From NCBI GenBank assembly GCA_900321425.1, contig ONWA01000003.1:1-61509 (forward strand): a DNA stretch of 61,509 nt, written 5' to 3'. Position 1 is the first letter of the stretch; each line of letters starts with the position of its first letter. The notes beneath the pieces are model-generated. The model was not told the DNA's origin and made no database searches. It was given only the letters and a program-made list of their open reading frames with translations. Below are positions 31,433-39,038 of this stretch, piece after piece. The translations under genes were made by a program, and so were the position numbers. Origin of the DNA: an uncultured Prevotellaceae bacterium (lineage in GTDB: Bacteria; Bacteroidota; Bacteroidia; Bacteroidales; Bacteroidaceae).

Positions 31433-34141
31433 TCATTTCACAATCACCTTCCGGCCATTCACGATATAAATACCTTTGGGAAGACCACTGAGCGTAGTTG
31501 CCTTTGAACGAACCTTATTGCCTTGCATGTTATAGACATCTACAGGGTTGTCTGCACTTATCTCTCGAATGCCAGTTCCACCAGGTGTGACCTTATAACC
31601 GTAGAGCAATACGCTATTAGCACCTGCTGCACGACGAGGAGCTGCATTTCCGGATGCCGTGGAAGCATATAGATAGATGTAGGTTGGCGCCGTAACGTTA
31701 TAAGCCACATCCGCTGTTCCACGTGTAGACCGATTGATTTTTGTTGGCTCACCCTTTCCTATCTGCACATTCAGTACATGCGTTCCTTTCGTCCTAACAT
31801 CTATTGTAATCGTGCCACTTCCTGCTGCTACTTCAAAGATGATACCATTAAAATTCTGACGTATGGCTGCATCGCCCAACTCAGCATTCTCTACTGTATT
31901 CATCTGACTTTCTGTTGTCGTTGAGTTCAGCACGATAGCCTGTTCTGTAGCATCATATCCGTCACCGTTCTCTGCATTCATGGTGAAGTAGGTGTTGTCG
32001 ATGATTGTATTTGACAAGTCCGTGTTCTCATTGACGGTTTCGCTGAAGGTTGTCGTTTCCGTTTCTGTCACGGGCTCTACCTCAACGGCCGATATTGTCA
32101 ATGTACCTTTTACATAACTGATCTCATAGTTCGTGGCACTTGCATCAGAAACAACAATATCATAGGTTCCAGGAGCACTTGTAGAAGTAGCACTTGTCGT
32201 AATCCTTGGCTGAGCACTCAACACAGCTTTCGTTTCGTTGTTCTTGAAACCACTATACTCTGCCTCAAATGCAGGAAGGGCCTCACCCTGCTTGATGGTG
32301 TAGCTCTTGGCAGTTATCGTCAATGGAGCCTTCGTGATGGTCAGCTTACCATTTACATAAGTCACGTTGTAGTTCGTAACCGTTCCCTTGCTTGCAACAA
32401 TGTCATATTCACCGACTGGGGAAGTGACTGTTGCCTCACAAGTGATGCTTGGTGTACCACTCAGTGTTGCACCAGATGTGGTATATTCAAAGGCAGGATT
32501 AGCCTCACCATACTTTCTACTGTAGCTCTTGGCTGTCACTACAACTTCGTCTGCCTTGGTGATTGTCAAAGTACCCTTGACGTAACTGATATCATAGTTC
32601 GTAGCACTTGCACCAGAAACAACAATGTCGTAAGTTCCGGGAGCACTGGCGGAAGTAGCACTTGTCGTAATCGTTGGCTGAGTAGTCAATACGCTTGCAG
32701 TCTCGTTGTTCTTGAAACCGCTATAATCAGCCTCGAATGTTGGCAATGCATCACCCTGCTTAATCGTGTAGCTCTTGGCTGTAATCGTCAATGGAGCCTT
32801 CGTGATGGTCAGCTTACCATTTACATAAGTCACGTTGTAGTTCGTAACTGTTCCCTTGCTTGCTACAATGTCATATTCACCGACTGGCGAAGTGGCTGTT
32901 GCTGCACAAGTGATGCTTGGTGTACCACTCAGTGTTGCACCAGATGTGGTGTATTCAAATGTAGGATTAGCCTCGCCATACTCACGGCTATAGCTCTTGG
33001 CTGTCACTACAACTTCGTCTGCCTTGGTGATTGTCAATGTACCCTTGACGTAACTGATATCATAGTTCGTAGCACTTGCACCAGACACTACAATATCGTA
33101 GGTTCCAGGAGCACTAGCAGAAGTTGCACTTGTCGTAATCCTTGGCTGAGCACTCAATACGCTTGCAGTCTCATTGTTCTTGAATCCTTCGTAGGTTGCC
33201 TCGAATGTTGGTAATGCCTCACCCTGTTTAATCGTGTAGCTCTTAGCCGTAATCGTCAATGGAGCCTTGGTGATGGTCAGTATACCATTAACATAATGGT
33301 CATTATAATTAGTAACTGTTCCTTTACTGATAACTATTGAATACCCGCCTATAGGTGAAGCTGGTGTTGCTTCACAAGTGATTTCTGGCACACCTGTCAG
33401 TGTAGCACCTTCTGATGTGTACTCGAAGTTTGGATTCTCTTCACCGTATTTCCTGCTATAACTCTTCGCAGTAATGGTTACTGGGTCAACGATAGTAAAT
33501 GTACCTGTAACGGTTACATCATGAGCTGGCATAGTTGTAGGAATTTCACTCCAACCAGAGAATGTATAGCCTTCCTTTGTGGGTGCAGTCTCTGGAGTAA
33601 TTGTCTCTCCATATTCAACCTGATATGATTTATAGTCAACACCGTCAACCTTATACAATAGGGTGAAGAAGTTGGTAACCTTAATTGTGGCACTCGTTCC
33701 TATCTCTTTGCTAGTATTTCCATTAATGTCGGAGAACACAACATTACTCAACGATACGGAATAGCTACCCAAAGCCTGAGTACTATTTACTTTTAGGTTT
33801 AGACTCATAAGGTCACCGGCCTTTAGCTTCTGTAAAGTACCTGAATACATTACGAATCGAAAGGCATTATTACCTAAATCACTTACATTACAGGTCATAT
33901 CACTGGTTTGATTGGAAGACAGCTTATAGACCTTTTCATCTATAGACTCCAACGAGAATCCATCAGGAAGAGTTACATCAAACTGAACACCAACCATCTC
34001 TGTTACAGCTGATGACAAAAAAATCTTCAAATCTTTTGTTTCTCCAGGCTTCAGCGAAATCGCACCAACAGATATATTTCCTGCATATCCCACTGCAAAG
34101 CATACTAATGCAGCAAGGGCTGTTATTATTCTTTGTCTCAT
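31433..34141 (-). CDS. Secreted MBG-repeat protein with sorting-like C-terminus
   Basis: 902 aa with signal peptide (ITALAALVCFAVGYAG). A cohesin-like domain (~22-150) comes first, then an InlB/Listeria-Bacteroides repeat (~155-215, ending GWSEIPTTMPAHDVTVTGTF). Six MBG-type modules follow (~220-685), alternating YSRKYGEENPNFEYT-like and YTIKQGEALPTFEA-like forms. A unique Thr/Asn-rich domain and a tail with VYNMQGNKVRSK and GLPKGIYIVNGRKVIVK complete it. That tail resembles the C-terminal domains of Bacteroidetes secreted proteins (type IX secretion or a related route). The module pairs repeat every 468 nt and are nearly identical in DNA. Its start overlaps the C10 protease stop (ATGA). Probably a surface adhesin or binding partner; no enzyme motif was found. 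Confidence 0.85.
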   Translation of the reverse strand: MRQRIITALAALVCFAVGYAGNISVGAISLKPGETKDLKIFLSSAVTEMVGVQFDVTLPDGFSLESIDEKVYKLSSNQTSDMTCNVSDLGNNAFRFVMYSGTLQKLKAGDLMSLNLKVNSTQALGSYSVSLSNVVFSDINGNTSKEIGTSATIKVTNFFTLLYKVDGVDYKSYQVEYGETITPETAPTKEGYTFSGWSEIPTTMPAHDVTVTGTFTIVDPVTITAKSYSRKYGEENPNFEYTSEGATLTGVPEITCEATPASPIGGYSIVISKGTVTNYNDHYVNGILTITKAPLTITAKSYTIKQGEALPTFEATYEGFKNNETASVLSAQPRITTSATSASAPGTYDIVVSGASATNYDISYVKGTLTITKADEVVVTAKSYSREYGEANPTFEYTTSGATLSGTPSITCAATATSPVGEYDIVASKGTVTNYNVTYVNGKLTITKAPLTITAKSYTIKQGDALPTFEADYSGFKNNETASVLTTQPTITTSATSASAPGTYDIVVSGASATNYDISYVKGTLTITKADEVVVTAKSYSRKYGEANPAFEYTTSGATLSGTPSITCEATVTSPVGEYDIVASKGTVTNYNVTYVNGKLTITKAPLTITAKSYTIKQGEALPAFEAEYSGFKNNETKAVLSAQPRITTSATSTSAPGTYDIVVSDASATNYEISYVKGTLTISAVEVEPVTETETTTFSETVNENTDLSNTIIDNTYFTMNAENGDGYDATEQAIVLNSTTTESQMNTVENAELGDAAIRQNFNGIIFEVAAGSGTITIDVRTKGTHVLNVQIGKGEPTKINRSTRGTADVAYNVTAPTYIYLYASTASGNAAPRRAAGANSVLLYGYKVTPGGTGIREISADNPVDVYNMQGNKVRSKATTLSGLPKGIYIVNGRKVIVK

Positions 34142-37100
34142 CTTACAACCACTTTTTTACCATTAATAATATATACTCCTTTTCTCTGCCCAGGCACTCC
34201 ATTCAAGCGATTACCCTTCAGGTCGTATATTACAGCAGAGTTGCCATCTTTCTCCAACTGATGGATATCTGTAGGCATACCATAGTCTTGATAATAATGC
34301 ATCTCGCCTGTTTGGGTAGCTACTGTGATGTTTTGCATCATCACGTTACCTCCATCAGCCTCAACATCCACGATTCTACCATTTTCAGGTTTCATCAACT
34401 GATTTGACAACGAATATACCACAACTGCATACGTATTGTCATCTTTCTGCTGACACATCAATTGGTGTGATTGTGACATTGAACCAACAAGGCGAATGTC
34501 CTTAATCGAAGCATTCTTATCAACCTTCAGTTCAAACTGGGCTGCAGTATTCTGGGCAAAGTCAATTCTATCTGCAGCGCGTCTATATGCTAGTCTTGCC
34601 GTAGCACTTCCATTGTTCAAGATATTCTTTACAATAAGGATAATATCACCAATGTTCAATTCATTGTCATTATTCATATCGTATAGTGCAATGTCCTCAG
34701 GTGTTGCATTGCTACTCATGATAAAGTTAACCACATTCACTACATGACCCACGTCAAAGTGACGCTCAAACGTACCTGTTATAATAACATCGTGATCTGG
34801 CATTGTCTCAGGAATCTCGCTCCACCCAGAGAATTGGTAGGTATCTTTAGCTTCTGGTGATGACTCTGGCGTGATGGGATCACCTTCTACTACATAGACA
34901 GTCTTATATTCTGCACCATCTACTTGATAGATGAGTTTATACACATCTTTATCAGTTATTCTTGTAAAGACATTCCAACCTATAGCTTCTTGATACTTTG
35001 AAACAGATCCTTTAGGTACATAAAGTGTTGCAGGGGGAGCTACAACTTTGGGGGTTTCACCACTAAAATCAACATACTCGAAAGTGTTTTCTGCAACTTT
35101 TATTGGATCAGCCATTGCTGAATATACAGATTTCAGATTGCTACAATCTATTATAACATAATCACCTACTGATTTTAACGTAGAGGGAAGCCTTAACACT
35201 TCCAAATCTCTACAACTATTAAAAGCGTTATTTCTTATAGAAACAAATCCCTCTGGCAAAACAATCTCTTTTATTCCTGATGAATTTAAAAAAGCACAAT
35301 CACCGATATATTTTAAAGAAGATGGGATATTAATAGACTTTATTCCACATCCCTGAAAAGCATAACTTCCGATGGACGCTAATCCTTCTGGTAAGCAAAC
35401 AGACAGGAAATTAGAATTCTTAAACGATTTAGGGCCGATTTCCGTTACCATATAAGATTGCCCTCCAACTGAAATAGAACTTGGTATCGTAACAGATTCT
35501 AATTGTTGATAGTCACCTGCGATAACAGTGGCAGTCTTCGCATCTGGTTCATATGCATAATTCAAACCTTCATAAACACAAGTATTTGGTGAAACAAAGA
35601 TCTCTATCGGAAAGTCAAATAAAAGAGTTGATTGACTGGCATTATTATATTGTAAATAAAGAAGATAACTTGTATTGCTCTTTAAATTGGGAATCGTGAC
35701 GTTAAGAGTTTTACTTTCTCCTTTGTTTATGTTTATTGAAGGGGTCGGTTGTTTGTCAAAAAGCAATGCGCCTTTATCGAAACCCTCTTGTAATTCATAC
35801 CATATAAAGTCTTCGAATGTATTGTCACCTACATTTTCAATATTTAAGGTGATTTCTAATTTATAATCATGTAATAATCCATTTTCGAAATTCTTTATAG
35901 AATAATCTGTACATTTCAATTGATGATTCAACGAATTTGTTATACTTATATCTTTTTCCCATTTTACTTTCTCTAAAGCAGTACGAGCACATTCTATACT
36001 AGATGAAATAAACATTTTAAAATTTCCTTTATGCCTCCATTGAACCGGGAAAACAATATTTCCCGTTTCCCCTGGGGCAATGAATCCACATACTAAAACA
36101 TCATCATATGTTATACCTTCAGATCTTGTGACAATACGTAATAACTCTTGATTTGTATCACCTATGTTAGTTAGGTTTACAGTTACCATCGTAAGATTTA
36201 GATTTCCAATACTTCCAGAGAAACTTACGTCGTTGACAATATAGTCAGCATTTTGTGCATCTGAGTTGATGGCATTCCGTAAAGTCATAGTTGTGCCAGA
36301 GATAGTAGCAACAATATAGTTCAAGTAAGCATCATAACATGTTTGCCATGTTTCACTATTTGGGTATTTATAGATATGTCTTATTTGATAAGAGCCGTCA
36401 GCCAAATTGCTACCAAAAGAAAGGTCCATTTCATTGGCAACAGCTTTGTTGTTCAAATCTAACGTGGCTGTTGATTGTTTCAGCACACTCAGAAGTTGAT
36501 CACAGTGAAAGAGTCCCAGTCCATAATCTAATGTTATGTCTTGAGGAACGTCTACTTCGTATTGTATATAGATTCCACCATTTAATGAGACATTGGTAAA
36601 GTTATCTGAAGTAGAAGACCTTGAATAATTTGTTTGGGACAACTGGCCGTCATTGAATCCATACACATAGGGTTTTACAGTCTCACCCTTTTCTGGTTCT
36701 AATCCAATAATTGCAGCTTGACGTGCTACATATCCACCGTATAATTGAAATCTGTAAAGGATTGAAGGTAAGAAAAATCCATCTGCCATGCCATTCCATC
36801 CCCAGTTAAAATGGTAATAGCCATTCCCGTCGTAACCATCACATATGAATTCGTGAGCATTTGATACACTAGCCCCCTCATACAACACTGGTCTTCCTTC
36901 ACTTAACTCTTTATAAAGGATGTCTTCCCATTGGGATAATGTATGCTGCGACATATATATGCGTTTAACATTCTTACTATAACCAAAATAGTTAATGAGG
37001 GTACTTAGTACCACCCCAGAGCTAGACTCATCAATATTATAGTCCATTGTCACAGCCTGACCGCAATAGCGCATCAATTCTGCAACGGCATCTGCACTTT

Positions 37101-37779
37101 CTCCTGTTTCGCCTTCCCAGTATCGGTCTCTCATCTTATCCCATTTAAAAGTTGTGGGAGGAAGAGCAGCCATTTGTATTTGTCTTGTGCCAGCAGTATA
37201 TGCAGGTATTGCTGCGCATGCATTTTGTGGCCATTTATGATAATACATCACTTGTGCCATAGCTGTTGCCACACATCCTGTGACACAATGTTTTCCATCA
37301 ATCTCTGGACACATCAGGTTATATGGACCATCTTGCCCCCATTTCGTGATAATCAATGGCTCTATCGCTGCTCTTGGTGTACTTGGTGCTCTTCTTGCGG
37401 TTGTCTGTCCAGAGTAGTTTTCTTGCCTAATAACATCTATTTGTTTGGAATAGCCCTCCAACCATCCTTTGAGGTTAGAAGGCAGATTGTCCATATCAAG
37501 GCTTCCGCTATCAGCATAACCTAAGATTTCTTCCGTGCGATCATCACCTGAGATAATTACAAAACCACCATTATTCTCAGCATTGAACACGTAGAAATCT
37601 TCTTGTGTCGCGTCAGACTGTTGCTCAACTTTTTTCGCTCTTCTCGGATTTGCAGAAACGATTCCTTTGTCCTTGAAAAACTGCTGTGCTTTCTGCAAAG
37701 CCTGCTGTTCTGTCACTTTCTCTGCATATGTTACTGATGTAAACGCAAGAGTAAAAAATAGAATTAATAGTTTCTTCAT
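34138..37779 (-). CDS. Modular C10 (streptopain-type) cysteine protease
   Basis: 1213 aa from ATG 37779 (MKKLLILFFTLAFTSVTYA, signal peptide); an adjacent ATG at 37782 adds one Met. A Spi-type inhibitory propeptide (~20-130, EDFYVFNAENNGGFVIISGD) precedes the C10 catalytic domain: Cys169 in HCVTGCVATAMAQVMYYHKW and His309 in NAHEFICDGYDGNGYYHFNW with NWGWNGMADGFF. Then come beta-rich segments, a BspA-like LRR_5 region (~755-885), an InlB-type repeat (~950-1010), a dockerin-like Ca site (DMNNDNELNIGDI) and the tail GVYIINGKKVVVR. Such enzymes are secreted proteases that cut host proteins. The LRR and InlB parts suggest surface targeting. The gene is coupled to the MBG-repeat gene. The ATG is 53 nt past the end of the upstream structured RNA, which may be its leader. 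Confidence 0.9.
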   Translation of the reverse strand: MKKLLILFFTLAFTSVTYAEKVTEQQALQKAQQFFKDKGIVSANPRRAKKVEQQSDATQEDFYVFNAENNGGFVIISGDDRTEEILGYADSGSLDMDNLPSNLKGWLEGYSKQIDVIRQENYSGQTTARRAPSTPRAAIEPLIITKWGQDGPYNLMCPEIDGKHCVTGCVATAMAQVMYYHKWPQNACAAIPAYTAGTRQIQMAALPPTTFKWDKMRDRYWEGETGESADAVAELMRYCGQAVTMDYNIDESSSGVVLSTLINYFGYSKNVKRIYMSQHTLSQWEDILYKELSEGRPVLYEGASVSNAHEFICDGYDGNGYYHFNWGWNGMADGFFLPSILYRFQLYGGYVARQAAIIGLEPEKGETVKPYVYGFNDGQLSQTNYSRSSTSDNFTNVSLNGGIYIQYEVDVPQDITLDYGLGLFHCDQLLSVLKQSTATLDLNNKAVANEMDLSFGSNLADGSYQIRHIYKYPNSETWQTCYDAYLNYIVATISGTTMTLRNAINSDAQNADYIVNDVSFSGSIGNLNLTMVTVNLTNIGDTNQELLRIVTRSEGITYDDVLVCGFIAPGETGNIVFPVQWRHKGNFKMFISSSIECARTALEKVKWEKDISITNSLNHQLKCTDYSIKNFENGLLHDYKLEITLNIENVGDNTFEDFIWYELQEGFDKGALLFDKQPTPSININKGESKTLNVTIPNLKSNTSYLLYLQYNNASQSTLLFDFPIEIFVSPNTCVYEGLNYAYEPDAKTATVIAGDYQQLESVTIPSSISVGGQSYMVTEIGPKSFKNSNFLSVCLPEGLASIGSYAFQGCGIKSINIPSSLKYIGDCAFLNSSGIKEIVLPEGFVSIRNNAFNSCRDLEVLRLPSTLKSVGDYVIIDCSNLKSVYSAMADPIKVAENTFEYVDFSGETPKVVAPPATLYVPKGSVSKYQEAIGWNVFTRITDKDVYKLIYQVDGAEYKTVYVVEGDPITPESSPEAKDTYQFSGWSEIPETMPDHDVIITGTFERHFDVGHVVNVVNFIMSSNATPEDIALYDMNNDNELNIGDIILIVKNILNNGSATARLAYRRAADRIDFAQNTAAQFELKVDKNASIKDIRLVGSMSQSHQLMCQQKDDNTYAVVVYSLSNQLMKPENGRIVDVEADGGNVMMQNITVATQTGEMHYYQDYGMPTDIHQLEKDGNSAVIYDLKGNRLNGVPGQRKGVYIINGKKVVVR

Positions 37780-37831
37780 CATAATAGAATTTTTAGTTAT
37801 TGTCCTCTTTGCCATTAATAGCTTATGATAC

Positions 37832-38104
37832 AAAAAAGGCGTAGGTGTCTGTTCTTCTGCCCATCCTGGAGCTGTAGGCCTTCGCATTGCCCTCTCTACA
37901 CAGGATAGACAACGCCAGTTAGCCCACGCCAGCACGGACTATATAAATATGGTATATAGAAACGTACTACGCAGACGCTTCGTTGTCATCTGTCTGTTGT
38001 AGAGATTGGAGTTTGCGAAGTTCACAGCTCACAACGACAGACGTTAGAAAACGTCTTTCTCATAAAATAAGACCGCCCGCTTTACCCCTAAGGGCCAACA
38101 AGCG
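37832..38104 (-). ncRNA. Candidate structured non-coding RNA or long leader
   Basis: Transcribed right to left from the promoter at 38111-38142 (start near 38104). Visible helices are: AGACGTT/AACGTCT with a 4-nt loop (38039-38056); GAAGCGT/ACGTTTC (37959-37981); CTATATA/TATATAG (37939-37959); and a long terminal stem (37838-37916). In that stem GGCGT pairs with ACGCC, TGTCT with AGACA, ATCCTG with CAGGAT, and TGTAG with CTACA. Six U residues follow (37837-37832), as in a terminator. No coding potential was convincing. I could not match it to RNase P, tmRNA or SRP RNA motifs; 6S RNA or a known Bacteroidales RNA family is not excluded. It could also be the 5' leader of the C10 gene, with the last stem as an attenuator. 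The 3' end is inferred from the U run. Confidence 0.6.
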
Positions 38105-38110
38105 ATGCTG

Positions 38111-38142
38111 CAAAGATAGGTATTATTTCCGAAAAAAGCAAA
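38111..38142 (-). promoter_or_regulatory. Promoter for candidate ncRNA/C10 leader
   Basis: Minus strand TTTG (38142-38139), a 20-bp spacer and TATCTTTG (38118-38111) match both consensus boxes exactly. The -33 TTTG sits at the end of the T tract of the upstream gene's terminator. Confidence 0.8.
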
Positions 38143-38172
38143 AAAAGGTGGAAATTTTGTCATTTCCACCTT
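38140..38172 (-). terminator. Terminator of cytidylate-kinase-like gene
   Basis: A perfect 10-bp stem (AAGGTGGAAA with TTTCCACCTT), 8-nt loop (38145-38172), then seven T on the minus strand (38146-38140). It lies 20 nt past the stop at 38193. Confidence 0.88.
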
Positions 38173-38192
38173 GTTAGTATGATTCCTTATCC

Positions 38193-38834
38193 TTATTTAA
38201 TGTACGCCAAAATCTGATCGGCAATTTCCTCTTCCGTCTTGCCTTCGGCATTGAAGACAAGGTCGTAGTTACGGGCGTCGTAGCGAGAAGTGCCTGTGAA
38301 CCTCTTCACATAATTCTCGCGCATCTTATCTACCTTCTCAATGATCTTGTGGGCTTCATCTTCAGAGAGATTCTTTTTAGCGGCAACACGTGCCACACGG
38401 TAGTCCATCGGTGCATGAATAAATACGTTTAAATGGTTAGGATGGTTACGGAACACAAAGAAACCGCAACGACCAGCGATGACACACGATTCCTCCTCTG
38501 CTATCTCATGCAGGATTTCCGTCTCAACCTTAAATACGTTATCAGTAGTCAGCACATCAGGCTCCTTACCATATTTCGTCAGACAATATCTGCTGTCAAC
38601 CAATCCTTCGCCAACACCAGCGATACGCTTGAAACCGTCCCACCATTTGATTTCGCCCCCCTTCAGCTTCTCAATTTCCTCGGCTGTGAGATTAAATTTC
38701 TCCTCTAAAGCCTGGATTAAGGCTTTGTCGTAGAAGGTCACACCTAACTTGTGGGCCAAGATCTCACCAATGGTACGACCGCCACTACCTAACTCACGAT
38801 TGATCGTAATGACATATTTCTCCTTCTTATTCAT
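38193..38834 (-). CDS. Cytidylate kinase-like family protein
   Basis: 213 aa. The start VITINRELGSGGRTIGEILA is the Cytidylate_kin2 version of the P-loop, with GSGGR in place of the usual GKS/T. Further family blocks are VTFYDKALIQAL, CVIAGRCGFFVF, VFIHAPMDYRVARVA and SRYDARNYDLVFNAEG. These proteins resemble CMP kinase in fold but lack proof of activity; they are common as stand-alone genes in Bacteroidales alongside the true cmk. The role is probably nucleotide phosphorylation in the cytosol. The gene has its own promoter (38886-38917) and terminator (38140-38172), so it is monocistronic. Confidence 0.9.
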   Translation of the reverse strand: MNKKEKYVITINRELGSGGRTIGEILAHKLGVTFYDKALIQALEEKFNLTAEEIEKLKGGEIKWWDGFKRIAGVGEGLVDSRYCLTKYGKEPDVLTTDNVFKVETEILHEIAEEESCVIAGRCGFFVFRNHPNHLNVFIHAPMDYRVARVAAKKNLSEDEAHKIIEKVDKMRENYVKRFTGTSRYDARNYDLVFNAEGKTEEEIADQILAYIK

Positions 38835-38885
38835 AGAATAATAGTATTTTTAGTATGTGAATGCAATCTTTCTTTTAATTCAATG

Positions 38886-38917
38886 CAAAAATACATCTAT
38901 TTCCTGATAGAACCAAA
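38886..38917 (-). promoter_or_regulatory. Promoter for cytidylate-kinase-like gene
   Basis: Minus strand TTTG (38917-38914), a 20-bp spacer and TATTTTTG (38893-38886). The ATG is 51 nt downstream at 38834. Confidence 0.75.
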
Positions 38918-38984
38918 TTTATACTATACTTTTTTATGACTTCCATGTCACTGAGACGGTTGCGAAACGGGATGAGGAAAACAA

Positions 38985-39015
38985 ATATAGGGATGCCCGA
39001 AGGACATCCCTATAT
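38985..39015 (-). terminator. secDF terminator
   Basis: An 11-bp stem (ATATAGGGATG with CATCCCTATAT), further closed by CC/GG in the loop, 23 nt past the secDF stop. On the minus strand it is followed by TTTGTTTT. Confidence 0.72.
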
Positions 39016-39038
39016 AATATTATTAATAAGGTATTGCC

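Noticed and set aside
37780-37935. N-terminal extension of the C10 protease (extra 52 residues, MLAWANWRCL...)
   Set aside because: It precedes a clear signal peptide and overlaps the structured terminal stem of the candidate RNA.
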